From: Promethearchaeota archaeon
GTDB lineage: Archaea; Asgardarchaeota; Lokiarchaeia; Sigyniarchaeales; SOKP01
Reading direction: 5' to 3'
Assembly (NCBI GenBank): GCA_030603385.1
Contig: JAUVXW010000009.1
Span: forward strand, 1-64,000
Length of the DNA stretch: 64,000 bases
Shown one piece after another: positions 1-8,660 of the stretch (positions are counted from its first letter, which is position 1; each line of letters begins with the position of its first letter). Position numbers and translations under genes: made by a program. The notes beneath the pieces were generated by a model. That model made no database searches, had not been told where the DNA came from, and saw only the letters and a program-made list of their open reading frames with translations.

Positions 1-1
1 C

Positions 2-925
2 CGTGAATTTCAAGAAAAATTTGCTAAATATAAAGAAGTGGAAGCGTCGCTCTTATGTCAGACTGGATTTGCAGTTAACTCAGGATTAATTCCTATGTTG
101 GTTGGAAAGCCTGATATAGTAGTCTCAGACGAATTAAACCATGGTTCAATTATTGATGGCGTTAGATTGTCTGGTGCGAAACGGGTTATTTATAAACATC
201 GGGATATTTCAGATTTAGAAAAACAATTAAAAGAAGCTGAAAAAGGAGGAGCTAGAAGAATTTGTATCATAACTGATGGAGTCTTTAGCATGGATGGAGA
301 CATGGCTCCTTTAGATAAGATTGTAAAAGTAGCAGAAGATTTTGGAGCGATGATATTCGTGGATGACTGTCACGGAGAAGGGGTGCTTGGAGAAGGCAGG
401 GGTATTGTAGCTCATTTCAATCTACAAGGAAAGGTTCATGTTGAAGGTGGTTCCATGAGTAAAGGATTTGGTGTTTTCGGAGGTACTGTGGCAGGTTCAA
501 AAGACTTAATTGAATTTTGCGCTAATAAAAGTAGAACATATTTACTCAGCACAGCCCACCCTCCAGGTATCGTAGCTGCTAACATAGCATCTATTGAAGT
601 GGTAGAGAGTGAACCACAACACGTTAAAAGAGTCTGGGAAAACACAGATTACTTTAAAAAAGAAGTTCAAAATATGGGATACGACACTGGAAGATCAGAA
701 ACACCAATCATTCCTTTGATTATTGGAGATCCTGGAAAAGCTCAAGAATTAGCACGAGTTCTTTTCGAAGAAGAAGGAATCTATGGGACACCTATAGTCT
801 TTCCTATGGTCGCAAGAGAACTTTCTAGAATTAGAGTCCAGATGAATGCATTATTAACTAAAGAGGATTTAGATATGGCATTAGGTGCCATAGAAAAAGT
901 TGGAAAAAAATTAAAAATAATATAA
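2..925 (+). CDS. Glycine C-acetyltransferase / 8-amino-7-oxononanoate synthase family enzyme, 5'-truncated
   Basis: The reading frame is open from the left window edge, so the N terminus lies outside; the GTG at 38 is an internal valine, not a start. The protein belongs to the alpha-oxoamine synthase group (fold-type I PLP enzymes), which condense an acyl-CoA with an amino acid. Seen: the PLP aspartate/histidine motif VDDCHGEGVLGEGRG, the Schiff-base lysine in GGSMSKGFGVFGG, and the STAHPPG segment near the active site. About 100 N-terminal residues are missing. Family members making 2-amino-3-oxobutyrate (KBL) and biotin precursors (BioF) cannot be told apart here; no biotin or threonine dehydrogenase neighbour is visible. 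Confidence 0.85.
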   Translation, partial: REFQEKFAKYKEVEASLLCQTGFAVNSGLIPMLVGKPDIVVSDELNHGSIIDGVRLSGAKRVIYKHRDISDLEKQLKEAEKGGARRICIITDGVFSMDGDMAPLDKIVKVAEDFGAMIFVDDCHGEGVLGEGRGIVAHFNLQGKVHVEGGSMSKGFGVFGGTVAGSKDLIEFCANKSRTYLLSTAHPPGIVAANIASIEVVESEPQHVKRVWENTDYFKKEVQNMGYDTGRSETPIIPLIIGDPGKAQELARVLFEEEGIYGTPIVFPMVARELSRIRVQMNALLTKEDLDMALGAIEKVGKKLKII

Positions 926-972
926 ATTTCTTTTTTATTTCATCTATCAATTATAGATGAATTTTTCTGGGA

Positions 973-1794
973 TTACAATGGTTTTATAGCTTTAATTGAA
1001 AGAGTAAGTGGTACCTCAGGTTTTAATGTTTGAAAACGCCATAAACCATCCTTACATCTCTTCAGATCCGGGTGAAAACCAAAAAAACCAAAAGGGAATT
1101 CATGTAAGAATTCGAGTTTTAATCCTACTCCAATCAGAGAGTTTAAGATTTCACTAATGCTATGAGACCACCCATATTGAAGTTTATTTTCAAGAATGGT
1201 AGGATTATTTGGGTCTTCATCAGTATAATCACCATCTTCTTGCCATATAAAGGGTTTCCCATTGGTAAAATAATGATAACTTATTTTGAATTTATCACTT
1301 ATTTTTTCATCTATTAAGCCACTAAATGGGTGACCATCGATAAAATAAAAAAACCCTCCTGGTTTTAAACAATAATTTATCACTTTTGCCCATCCTTCTA
1401 AATCGTCTAACCAATAAATGGTGCCATATGAAGTAAAAACAATATCAAATTTATCATTAATTACTTTAGGTATATCATAAACATTGGACTGGTTAAATGT
1501 TGCTTGAATTCCTAGTTCATTACTCAACTCACGCGCCTTAATTATCGCTTTGTCTGAAAAATCGACACCAGTAACTATTGCTCCTTTGCGAGCCCAAGAA
1601 AGAGTATCTATACCAAAATGACATTGAAGATGCAAGAGTGTCTTCCCTTGAACATCACCCATCTCTTCGATTTCAGTAGGTAATAATGAAGTTTTACCTG
1701 CCTTGAATTCTTCGAGCCTATAAAATTTTGACTTTACGTGAATATCTACCAATTCATTCCATAATTTTAAATTGGCTTCAAGCTCTTTTTTAAT
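973..1794 (-). CDS. Class I SAM-dependent methyltransferase, probable ATT start
   Basis: Small-molecule type methyltransferase (methyltransf_11/25-like). The SAM-binding motif I region reads LHLQCHFGIDTLSWARKGA followed by VTGVDFSDKAI. The first ATG/GTG/TTG-type start is a TTG at 1752, but the family-typical N-terminal segment (NLKLWNELVDIH, then the FKAGKTSLLP stretch) begins upstream of it. In-frame coding continues to a TGA at 1801-1803 with no ATG, GTG or TTG. An ATT at 1794-1792 sits 6 bases after GGTGA (1805-1801), which would give 273 residues. It lies 30 bases after the stop of the PK-C-like gene on the same strand and is probably co-transcribed. Substrate unknown. Confidence 0.82.
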   Translation of the reverse strand: MKKELEANLKLWNELVDIHVKSKFYRLEEFKAGKTSLLPTEIEEMGDVQGKTLLHLQCHFGIDTLSWARKGAIVTGVDFSDKAIIKARELSNELGIQATFNQSNVYDIPKVINDKFDIVFTSYGTIYWLDDLEGWAKVINYCLKPGGFFYFIDGHPFSGLIDEKISDKFKISYHYFTNGKPFIWQEDGDYTDEDPNNPTILENKLQYGWSHSISEILNSLIGVGLKLEFLHEFPFGFFGFHPDLKRCKDGLWRFQTLKPEVPLTLSIKAIKPL

Positions 1795-1800
1795 AAAATC

Positions 1801-1805
1801 TCACC
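1801..1805 (-). promoter_or_regulatory. Shine-Dalgarno-like GGTGA before an ATT start
   Basis: GGTGA on the minus strand, six bases before the ATT at 1794-1792. It matches the usual archaeal anti-Shine-Dalgarno complement and decides the proposed start of the methyltransferase. Confidence 0.55.
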
Positions 1806-1824
1806 ATTCTTCGTCTGCATCTAC

Positions 1825-2409
1825 TTATAAAGGCTTAGCTAAAATTGCTTTCACTCGTAATTTATCAAATAAACTAGTAGGTGCGGGTTTAATAAGGCAT
1901 ACAGTATCTGCTCCTCGTCCAGTTCCACCTATGCAAATAATGTCTCTTTCAATATCCTCTATTAAGCCGGCATCAACAGCCATAGTAGCAATCTCCATAC
2001 AAACTTTCATCCCTTGACTAAAATTTGTACGTAAATATTTAGCCATTATTTCAATAGGACCCCATTGTTTTAGTGAAATTCTCATACTCCTTTCTGGACC
2101 GCCAAAAGCATGAGTACCTATAAAGAATTTCAATCCTTTATTTTTTAGATCAGTCATTTTTTCTTCAGGAAATTCTTGCCTTTTATTTACTCCGGTAAAG
2201 TAATATGAATGCGTCATAACCACTAAATTATATTCATTTGGGTCAAAGAGATCGAGTGATTTCTCTGCAGTTGTGCCAGTCGTGCTAGCCATAACAATAT
2301 CCTTAATATTAAACTGATCAGCATATTTTTTAGCGATTTCTAAAGCTTTTTCTGTGTTTTGAGGACCTCCTTTTTCAAAATATGTGACTTCAAGATTTAA
2401 ATCTGTCAT
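1825..2409 (-). CDS. Pyruvate kinase alpha/beta (C-terminal) domain-like protein
   Basis: A 194-residue stand-alone protein resembling the C-terminal allosteric domain of pyruvate kinase, a family seen in archaea and some bacteria. Visible signatures are IVMASTTGTTAEKSLDLF near residue 40, a THAFGGPERS motif, and IGGTGRGADTVCLIKPA near the C terminus. It has no catalytic barrel, so it is not a pyruvate kinase; the small-molecule ligand is unknown. ATG start, followed on the same strand by the methyltransferase, suggesting a two-gene unit. Confidence 0.8.
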   Translation of the reverse strand: MTDLNLEVTYFEKGGPQNTEKALEIAKKYADQFNIKDIVMASTTGTTAEKSLDLFDPNEYNLVVMTHSYYFTGVNKRQEFPEEKMTDLKNKGLKFFIGTHAFGGPERSMRISLKQWGPIEIMAKYLRTNFSQGMKVCMEIATMAVDAGLIEDIERDIICIGGTGRGADTVCLIKPAPTSLFDKLRVKAILAKPL

Positions 2410-2613
2410 ATATTATCAACTTTGATCTAATTATATTTATTAGAAATTTCCATACATTAAAAAATGATTATATATCTCATCCATTCTATGTTTTTTTATT
2501 ATGTAGCTAACTTTGTTAATATTTTGGTCTAAAATTTTACACCTATAATTTTAAATAGAAAAAAATGTAATTACATTTATTTACAAATTTTAAAAAAAAT
2601 AGTGGGATATTAA

Positions 2614-2781
2614 ATGAGTGAAGAAACTCTTACTTCAAAAGAAAAGTTCTTATTTGGACTATCTAGCTTTCCGGATCAAATTTAAATGAATATTCAAGTC
2701 ATTTAAGGTCAATTTACATACCAGATATTCCAATTCTTAATCTTTACTTTCTACTTTACGGTAATTAGGATACCTACTACT
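2614..2781 (+). pseudogene. Interrupted N-terminal part of the downstream GPH transporter
   Basis: An ATG at 2614 starts a frame (MSEETLTSKEKFLFGLSSFP...) identical in phase to the transporter below, but it hits TAA at 2683 and again at 2704. Coding then resumes in the same phase (FTYQIFQFLIFTFYFTV), which looks like the first transmembrane helix of the family. The interruption equals a 33-base insertion. The gene is either inactivated, expressed from a later start lacking helix 1, or recoded. Confidence 0.65.
2680..2712 (+). other. 33-base in-frame insert with hairpin and two stop codons
   Basis: The insert is bounded by CAA codons (2677-2679 and 2710-2712) and carries TAA at 2683 and 2704. 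Its core is an 8-bp perfect inverted repeat (TTAAATGA at 2682-2689, TCATTTAA at 2699-2706) with a 9-base loop. The phase is kept because 33 is divisible by three. Confidence 0.6.
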
Positions 2782-4062
2782 TTGATGCTCACTGCTTATA
2801 TATTGTGGGGAATTTGGAATGCAATTAACGATCCTCTTTTAGGAGCGCTATCAGAAAGGACAAAACATAGGGGAAAATGGGGAAAGAGGAAATTTTACCT
2901 ATTAATTTCTATAATACCTCTTTGTATAATGATGGTATTATTGTTTTTTGTTCCGTTTAGTACCAGTGGTAAAACAGCTGAGTTTTTGTATTTTTTAATA
3001 ACAATAATAGTATTTGAGTTCTTTTACACTTTATTCGATGTAAATGTGAATGCTCTATTTCCTGAAATGTTTCCAACTGAAAAGAAGAGGGCTGCTACTA
3101 ATCTTTATATAAAAATCACCTTAGTTGTGGCATTGATTTTGGCTTCCCTTCTTCCAGGATTAATTATTTCCGATTTTGTACCCGAAAGTGATTCAGCGAT
3201 TCGAGGTATAAAAAGTGAATACTTTCTTATGGCTATTATTGCTGCAATTATAACTATTGTAATATCGATACCATTCCTTTTAAGGGGCGTTAAGGAAAAA
3301 GAGGAAAGGGCTGAGGATTTTGAAAAACGACCTTCTTTTATAGAATCTTTAAAATTTACGTTTAAGAATAAAACATTTGTCAAGTTTGTCATAGCAAACA
3401 CCATGCTCTGGTATTGTTATACAATTTTACCGCTTATTCTACCATTATATGCCGAACACGTTCTTGATATAGAGAAAGGCTCTTTTTTAATTAGTATAGC
3501 ATTATTGCTTGCATTTTTAGTTGCGGCTGCTTCTATGCCTTTGCATAGAAAAATTGGCTTTAGAATCGGGATGAGAAACGAATTAATTCTATCGATGATA
3601 GTTTGGATTGGAACTCTATTTCCTTTCTTCTTGATATCTGGGTCACAATTTAAGGTTCTCTTTCTTTTTATCACTGCCTTACAAGGTTTTCCATTGGCAG
3701 GAGCATTTTATCTTGTTGATATCATACATGCTGATATAATAGATGAGGATGCCCTTAAATTTGGAGTAAAAAGATCTGCCAGTTATTATGGCATTAATGC
3801 TTTTGTCCACCGAATTTCGATAATCTTGGTTATAGTCACAGTTATAGTAATGTTTGGTAATATCGGTTGGGATAAAGAATATGTACCAATAACTGGTAAT
3901 CAAGGTTTAGTTGAGTTTGGCTTAAAAGCGATAATTTGGATATTCCCTGCAATTGCCCTTACTATTGGAATTCTTATGATGAAATCATACGGTTTACATG
4001 GCGAACGTCTTGAAAATATGAGGAAAGAAATAGAACAACACCCTGAATTAAAACCAACCTAA
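2782..4062 (+). CDS. MFS transporter of the glycoside-pentoside-hexuronide (GPH) type, N terminus disrupted
   Basis: Integral membrane sugar:cation symporter-like protein with about 11 hydrophobic helices in the uninterrupted part. The family hallmark WGIWNAINDPLLGALSERT followed by a basic loop (KHRGKWGKRKF) is clear near the N terminus. The open frame begins at TTG 2782 / ATG 2785, inside what should be helix 2, because the upstream helix-1 segment is split by two stops (see 2614-2781). The transported substrate cannot be read from sequence. The rest of the frame shows no other damage, which argues for a recent lesion or continued use. Confidence 0.8.
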   Translation: MMLTAYILWGIWNAINDPLLGALSERTKHRGKWGKRKFYLLISIIPLCIMMVLLFFVPFSTSGKTAEFLYFLITIIVFEFFYTLFDVNVNALFPEMFPTEKKRAATNLYIKITLVVALILASLLPGLIISDFVPESDSAIRGIKSEYFLMAIIAAIITIVISIPFLLRGVKEKEERAEDFEKRPSFIESLKFTFKNKTFVKFVIANTMLWYCYTILPLILPLYAEHVLDIEKGSFLISIALLLAFLVAAASMPLHRKIGFRIGMRNELILSMIVWIGTLFPFFLISGSQFKVLFLFITALQGFPLAGAFYLVDIIHADIIDEDALKFGVKRSASYYGINAFVHRISIILVIVTVIVMFGNIGWDKEYVPITGNQGLVEFGLKAIIWIFPAIALTIGILMMKSYGLHGERLENMRKEIEQHPELKPT

Positions 4063-4127
4063 ATATTTATTTTTCTTTTTTTTATATTAATTATTGGCTT
4101 TGTCATTCATATTAAACGAATATTAGT

Positions 4128-4889
4128 TTATTTACAAGGATTTTTTAGTGAACAGGGAACTTCGCAAGCACATTTCCCACACATATCTGATAAACCTAAT
4201 TTTGAATAAAGCCTACCGTTTTTTAAACAAATGTCATAACATTTATGCCGATCAAAGGAATCATTAATTAAAGCCCCAAAAGTACATTTATCGACACATT
4301 GTGTACAGCTTCCATCCTGAAAATAGAGACAATATTCCTCTTCACTTCTATTTGTGGCTTCAATTTTTGCTGAGGTTATTAAACTTCCTAATCTCCCACA
4401 ACATCCTTTTTCCGTTATCAGCATCTTATGTAAACCGAATTTTCCTAATCCCGCAATATAAGCAACATGCTTATGAGACCAATAGCTCATTAATTTGCTT
4501 TTGTCAAAATTGTGTGTTGGAGGTATTTCAAAACATTTATAATTTTTTTCTTTTAAAGAGATAGCTAAAAAACTTGTTAAATCTGTTATTAATTTATTAG
4601 TTTCGATGTATGCCATTGCCCATTCTTTTGAAGCATTTATACCGTTAGAGTTGCTAAGTACAACTTCATCATTGAATGGGATAAAAAAGGTAATTATACT
4701 GTTAGCGTTTTTAAGTAATTTATGTGGTAGTTTATGATCTTTATCAACTACTTGCTTTAATTGTAGAAAAATTGGATCTTTAGCATTAGCAAATGCTATG
4801 ATTGTCTCTCTCCATTTAGTCTTAGTGTTGTTTATTACTTTATAATCTTCAATGAAATACTTAATCAAATCCTTAATTTCTTCATGCAT
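4128..4889 (-). CDS. Epoxyqueuosine reductase (QueG)-like Fe-S protein
   Basis: 253 residues with a C-terminal ferredoxin-like double-cluster region: CxxCVDKC near the CTQCVDKCTFGAL stretch and a second set CGKCACEVPCSLKNPC. The middle carries the QueG-like HVAYIAGLGKFGLHKMLITEKG segment that in this family lies near the cobalamin site. Many such archaeal proteins are annotated epoxyqueuosine reductase, but archaea do not make queuosine that way, so a different reduction reaction is likely. It is divergent from the AsnC-like gene at 5092. Confidence 0.78.
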   Translation of the reverse strand: MHEEIKDLIKYFIEDYKVINNTKTKWRETIIAFANAKDPIFLQLKQVVDKDHKLPHKLLKNANSIITFFIPFNDEVVLSNSNGINASKEWAMAYIETNKLITDLTSFLAISLKEKNYKCFEIPPTHNFDKSKLMSYWSHKHVAYIAGLGKFGLHKMLITEKGCCGRLGSLITSAKIEATNRSEEEYCLYFQDGSCTQCVDKCTFGALINDSFDRHKCYDICLKNGRLYSKLGLSDMCGKCACEVPCSLKNPCK

Positions 4890-4958
4890 GGCTATAAATT
4901 GATAAAAAATGTCTATATATTAATTAAAGATAATCATAGAATATATTCCGTTTTTTTA

Positions 4959-5018
4959 TATCTAGGAAGTGCCGTATTCTTCTACTTTTTAATCGAACAA
5001 GTAATACTTCCATAGATA
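4959..5018. promoter_or_regulatory. Inverted repeat between divergent genes
   Basis: TATCTAGGAAGT (4959-4970) pairs with ACTTCCATAGATA (5006-5018), 12 bp with a single bulged base and a 35-base loop. It sits between the starts of the divergent QueG-like and AsnC-like genes, so it may be an operator or a structured 5' leader. Confidence 0.35.
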
Positions 5019-5091
5019 ACTGTAAACCTTTTAAATTTTCACGATAATTTTAACAATAAATATAATAATTTTAAAGAGACGATTTTAAAAA

Positions 5092-5325
5092 ATGACTATA
5101 TGCTTTGTATTAATGAAAGTTAAGGCTGGCTTTGTAGTATCTGTTGCCAATGAATTAAGTAAAATATCAGAAATAAAAGAATTTTATCCCGTAACTGGAG
5201 GAATTGATATAATAACGAAGGTTGAAGGTAAGGATGTTGAGACCATCGCTAAAACGATTTTAGCAAAGATTCATAAAATTGAGGGTGTCGATAGAACTCA
5301 AACTCATATTGTAGTGCCCCTTTAA
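5092..5325 (+). CDS. Stand-alone Lrp/AsnC ligand-binding (RAM) domain protein
   Basis: 77 residues that correspond to only the C-terminal ligand-binding domain of Lrp/AsnC regulators; the DNA-binding helix-turn-helix is absent. Seen: FVLMKVKAGFV at the start, the VTGGIDIITKVEG core and the VDRTQTHIVVPL ending usual for this fold. Such proteins form oligomers that bind amino acids and can pair with full-length Lrp proteins. It is 23 bases upstream of the acetoacetate-decarboxylase-like gene and probably shares its transcript. Confidence 0.85.
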   Translation: MTICFVLMKVKAGFVVSVANELSKISEIKEFYPVTGGIDIITKVEGKDVETIAKTILAKIHKIEGVDRTQTHIVVPL

Positions 5326-5348
5326 TAGCAATAAAAAGGTGTTATAAA

Positions 5349-6089
5349 ATGGTAGAAAATAATCAAAAAGTTGAGTATTCCATGCCACGACAGTGTGGTT
5401 TATATCCTCCTCCTCCTATCGAATATATAAATGCACGTGCTCTCGCATTAGTATTTCAATGTGTACCTAACATGAAAAAATACTATTTACCCCCTGAATT
5501 AGTATCTATAGAAAGTAGTCTTGACACACTCATTATATTGGAATATCCAAATACTTCAATTGGTCCTTATAATGAAGCTATACTTTTACTAAGTTGTACA
5601 TATCAATATAAACCTGGAGTTTATGTCTATAGCATATATGTAGATGACGATGTAGCTTTAGCAGCAGGGAGAGAAATATGGGGGATCCCTAAGAAAATGG
5701 CTGAAATCAATTTATCTAAAATCAAGAAAAATAAAATAAATGGAACGGTTACCAGAAAAGGTAAAATAATCTTTGATATTAGTGCTGAAATTATGGACAC
5801 TGAACCAGGTTTAAATCCAAAAGATATGTTTGAAAGTCTACCTTTTTACAATTTGAAACTAATCCCAGACGTTGCAGATAATACAAAACCGGCACTTCGA
5901 CAATTAACAGAGACCTCCATAAAAATAGATAAGGTTCATACTCAAAATGGTGCATTAGCTAATTACTTAAAAAGCCAACAATCTCAATATGATCTTTCAC
6001 ATGAAGTACTTAAAGATGCTGTTAAGGATTTAGGAGGTTTTTATGCAGAATATGATTTCATACTGCCAAATGGGAAAATATTAGAATAA
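5349..6089 (+). CDS. Acetoacetate decarboxylase family protein
   Basis: 246 residues of the ADC fold. The active-site signature GREIWGIPKKMAEINL (about residues 114-130) holds the adjacent lysine pair used for Schiff-base formation in true acetoacetate decarboxylase. Many family members act on other keto acids, so the substrate is open. A GGTG Shine-Dalgarno-like motif precedes the ATG. A second, diverged family member is encoded at 61240-62067. Confidence 0.83.
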   Translation: MVENNQKVEYSMPRQCGLYPPPPIEYINARALALVFQCVPNMKKYYLPPELVSIESSLDTLIILEYPNTSIGPYNEAILLLSCTYQYKPGVYVYSIYVDDDVALAAGREIWGIPKKMAEINLSKIKKNKINGTVTRKGKIIFDISAEIMDTEPGLNPKDMFESLPFYNLKLIPDVADNTKPALRQLTETSIKIDKVHTQNGALANYLKSQQSQYDLSHEVLKDAVKDLGGFYAEYDFILPNGKILE

Positions 6090-6247
6090 AAAATTAGATC
6101 AAAAAAGAAATTTAGAGCTAAAAGATTCATTTCATAGTAATTTCTGATGCTTATTGAAAACAAATAATCCTCATGAACAAAATTTAAATAACAAATATGT
6201 ATAGAAGTTTATTAATCCAAAAAATATACAGAAAGATAAGTAAAAAA

Positions 6248-7579
6248 ATGAAAAATAAAACACACTATTTAATAATTTTAATTTCGGTCTTATATTTTAG
6301 TATTTTATTTCAAGGATCCTACAACTTATTGATTGAACGAAATAACAAGGCTTATAAGACTACTAATCCCGTTTTGTCTACAAGCGATTCAGTGGTATAT
6401 GAGTGGAATCGTACCTGGGGTGGAGTTGGTTATGAATATTGTACAGGAGTAACTCTGGATTCCTCATCAAACATTTATCTTGCGGGGATGACAGATAGTT
6501 TCGGTGTAGGTGCTTTTGATATGGCTCTTGTGAAATATGATGAGTCCGGTATGCTGCAATGGAATAACACATGGGGTGGAATTGGTTCCGAATCTTGCGA
6601 GGGTATTGCAATAGATTCATTAGATAATATCTATATATCGGGAATATCAAATATTTCCGGAATGGGATACAGTGATCTGGTTCTGGTGAAATATGACAGC
6701 TCAGGTGTACAGCAATGGAATCGCACATGGGGGGGGAGTAATTGGGAGGAGGGCAATGGACTTGCAGTGGATTCTTCGGATAATGTTTATTTTACAGGTG
6801 CTACAGCTAGTTTTGGAGCGGGAGGTTATGATTTAGTTTTACTGAAATATAACAGTTCTGGTGTGCTTCAGTGGAATATCACATGGGGGGGAATTGGTGA
6901 TGATGGTGGTACTGGAGTGGTTGTGGATTCATTAGATAATGTTTATGTTACAGGATCTACAGACAGTTTCGGAGCAGGAGCTGTTGATTTAGTTTTAGTG
7001 AAATATGACAGATCTGGTGTACAACAGTGGAATCGAACTTGGGGTGGTATTGAATATGAATATGCCTATAGAGTAATAGTAGATTCATTAGATAATGTTT
7101 ATCTTGCAGGAAACACACAAAGTTTCGGACCAGGATATTGGGATCTAGTTCTAGTTAAATATGACAGTTCTGGTGTAAAGGAATGGAATCGCACATGGGG
7201 TGGAATTAGTGAACTAACAATGGGACTAGCATTAGATTCCTTAGACAATATATTTCTTACAGTATTCACAGTCAGTTTCGGGGGGGATAATATGTTTTTG
7301 GTGAAATATGACAGTTCCGGTGTGCTACAGTGGAATATCACATGGGGTGGGACTTATCTTGTTGAGAGCTGGGCAATAGCAATTGATTCATTAGACAATG
7401 TGTATCTTGCAGGATATATAGAAAATTTCGGAGCAGGAGATTTTGATATGGTCCTGGTAAAATTTAATAAAGCAACTAAAAAAGATTCCAAATTTATTCC
7501 AGGATTCGACACAATTATGCTAATTAGCTTGGTGAGTATAATTACAGCTATTGTAGTTAAGAGGAAATTTAAAATTTAA
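6248..7579 (+). CDS. Secreted seven-repeat beta-propeller (SBBP) surface protein with IPGF C-terminal sorting-like tail
   Basis: An N-terminal signal segment is followed by seven tandem repeats of about 57 residues, each holding WN-x-TWGG, then VDSLDNVYLAG, then SFGAG and LVKYD. This is the SBBP-type beta-propeller repeat, and seven repeats suit one closed propeller. All seven keep an N-x-T sequon at the WN-x-TWGG position. The C terminus is IPGF, a hydrophobic helix and a basic KRKFK end, the layout of archaeosortase-processed proteins. The ATG at 6248 gives a normal-length signal; an ATG at 6197 is possible. The ligand is unknown. Confidence 0.82.
   Translation: MKNKTHYLIILISVLYFSILFQGSYNLLIERNNKAYKTTNPVLSTSDSVVYEWNRTWGGVGYEYCTGVTLDSSSNIYLAGMTDSFGVGAFDMALVKYDESGMLQWNNTWGGIGSESCEGIAIDSLDNIYISGISNISGMGYSDLVLVKYDSSGVQQWNRTWGGSNWEEGNGLAVDSSDNVYFTGATASFGAGGYDLVLLKYNSSGVLQWNITWGGIGDDGGTGVVVDSLDNVYVTGSTDSFGAGAVDLVLVKYDRSGVQQWNRTWGGIEYEYAYRVIVDSLDNVYLAGNTQSFGPGYWDLVLVKYDSSGVKEWNRTWGGISELTMGLALDSLDNIFLTVFTVSFGGDNMFLVKYDSSGVLQWNITWGGTYLVESWAIAIDSLDNVYLAGYIENFGAGDFDMVLVKFNKATKKDSKFIPGFDTIMLISLVSIITAIVVKRKFKI
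6400..7460 (+). repeat. Seven degenerate tandem repeats of about 170 bp (coding)
   Basis: DNA-level reflection of the propeller repeats, with strongly conserved blocks such as tggaatcgcacatggggtgg recurring roughly every 150-175 bases. Conserved at both DNA and protein level, consistent with duplication within the gene. Confidence 0.8.
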
Positions 7580-7690
7580 ATATATTGGGCTTAATCTTAT
7601 TAACAAATTACCTAAGAATAAAGAAGAGAACAAAGGAAAGAAAAAAATCGATGTGATATAATTTCTTTTCTATTTTAAAATAATTTGTAA

Positions 7691-8470
7691 TTATGCTTCT
7701 TTTTCCAGTTTTTTTTTCAAGAATTCGATGTTTTCTTGAATAGTCTCTGTTATAGGTTCTTGACTCAATTCAAGACGCTTTAAAATTTGTAATGCATCTT
7801 CAAACATTTTCAATGCTTCTGGAAACTGTGTTCGTTTATAATATACACCTGGAATATTAAAAAACTTGAATGAAATCATTTGAATTGCTGTAATTAGAAT
7901 CCATATTATAATAAAAGCAGTTACAATCCATTCGCTTAAAGGTTCACGCGTAATTAAAAAAATAATTAGTATAATAGATATACTAAATCCAAAATAGGAT
8001 AAAAATTTCTTAAATTTTGTCCCTGTATATAATTTAGATTTGGGGCCTTTATACATTAAAACACTATAGAGATCAATATAAAAACACGTACCAAAAAAAC
8101 CAACCCATGCTACAAAACCATGGAACATACGAAATAATTCAATATATGTATCATCTGGAATTATCCCAACTAAAGCAACACAAACTGAAGAAAATATTGA
8201 GACTCCTGTTGCAAGTCTTCGAATGCTTTCTTTAATATTTACCAATTCCCTCTCGAGAGAAATAAAAAAAGGAATACTCATTGAACCTGCGACTACAAAA
8301 CTTATACTAAATAATGATTTTGCTTCTCCTCTTCCTAATGAACTTACAGGTTTAAGCAATGGACTATATCCTGGAGTGAAAAAAACAGCCATAATTAAAA
8401 AAATAGTTGCAGTTAATACTCCAAACAACCCGAATAAGACTTCCATTTTTTGTTCGATTTTAGCTACCAC
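7691..8470 (-). CDS. DUF998-like membrane protein with a cytosolic helical tail
   Basis: About six hydrophobic helices. The segment GYSPLLKPVSSLGRG is the DUF998 hallmark. After the last helix there is a charged ~55-residue C-terminal tail (GVYYKRTQFPEALKMFEDAL...) resembling a single TPR-like helical pair. A GTG at 8470, preceded by a GTGAGATC motif, is the preferred start; an upstream TTG at 8545 has no ribosome-binding site. Function unknown. Confidence 0.68.
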   Translation of the reverse strand: MVAKIEQKMEVLFGLFGVLTATIFLIMAVFFTPGYSPLLKPVSSLGRGEAKSLFSISFVVAGSMSIPFFISLERELVNIKESIRRLATGVSIFSSVCVALVGIIPDDTYIELFRMFHGFVAWVGFFGTCFYIDLYSVLMYKGPKSKLYTGTKFKKFLSYFGFSISIILIIFLITREPLSEWIVTAFIIIWILITAIQMISFKFFNIPGVYYKRTQFPEALKMFEDALQILKRLELSQEPITETIQENIEFLKKKLEKEA

Positions 8471-8660
8471 TTTGATCTCACTATTAAGTATTTTTAAAGA
8501 ATTCTTTATAGTAAATAGATTATTATATTCTATAAGGAATATCAATATTTAAACGATTTATGTTCATATAAAAGTGCATTAAACAAATTTTTATATTCAA
8601 GAATATCTGTTATTTACAATAATTCGATTATAAGAAATTTACTTTTTATTGGTTAAATCT

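Noticed and set aside
1801..1803. In-frame TGA as selenocysteine in the methyltransferase
   Set aside because: No reason to expect Sec in this family at its N terminus, no hairpin seen after the stop, and the ATT start 1794 explains the conserved N terminus without read-through.
1772..2017. 81-residue frame on the plus strand
   Set aside because: Shadow of the PK-C-like gene on the minus strand; no motif.
2680..2712. Archaeal bulge-helix-bulge intron in the transporter mRNA
   Set aside because: The hairpin is internal to the insert; the flanks do not pair to form the two 3-base bulges around a 4-bp helix that the splicing endonuclease needs.
6400..7460. CRISPR-like spacing of repeats
   Set aside because: Repeat and spacer both code for one continuous beta-propeller frame; the repeats are 57-residue units.
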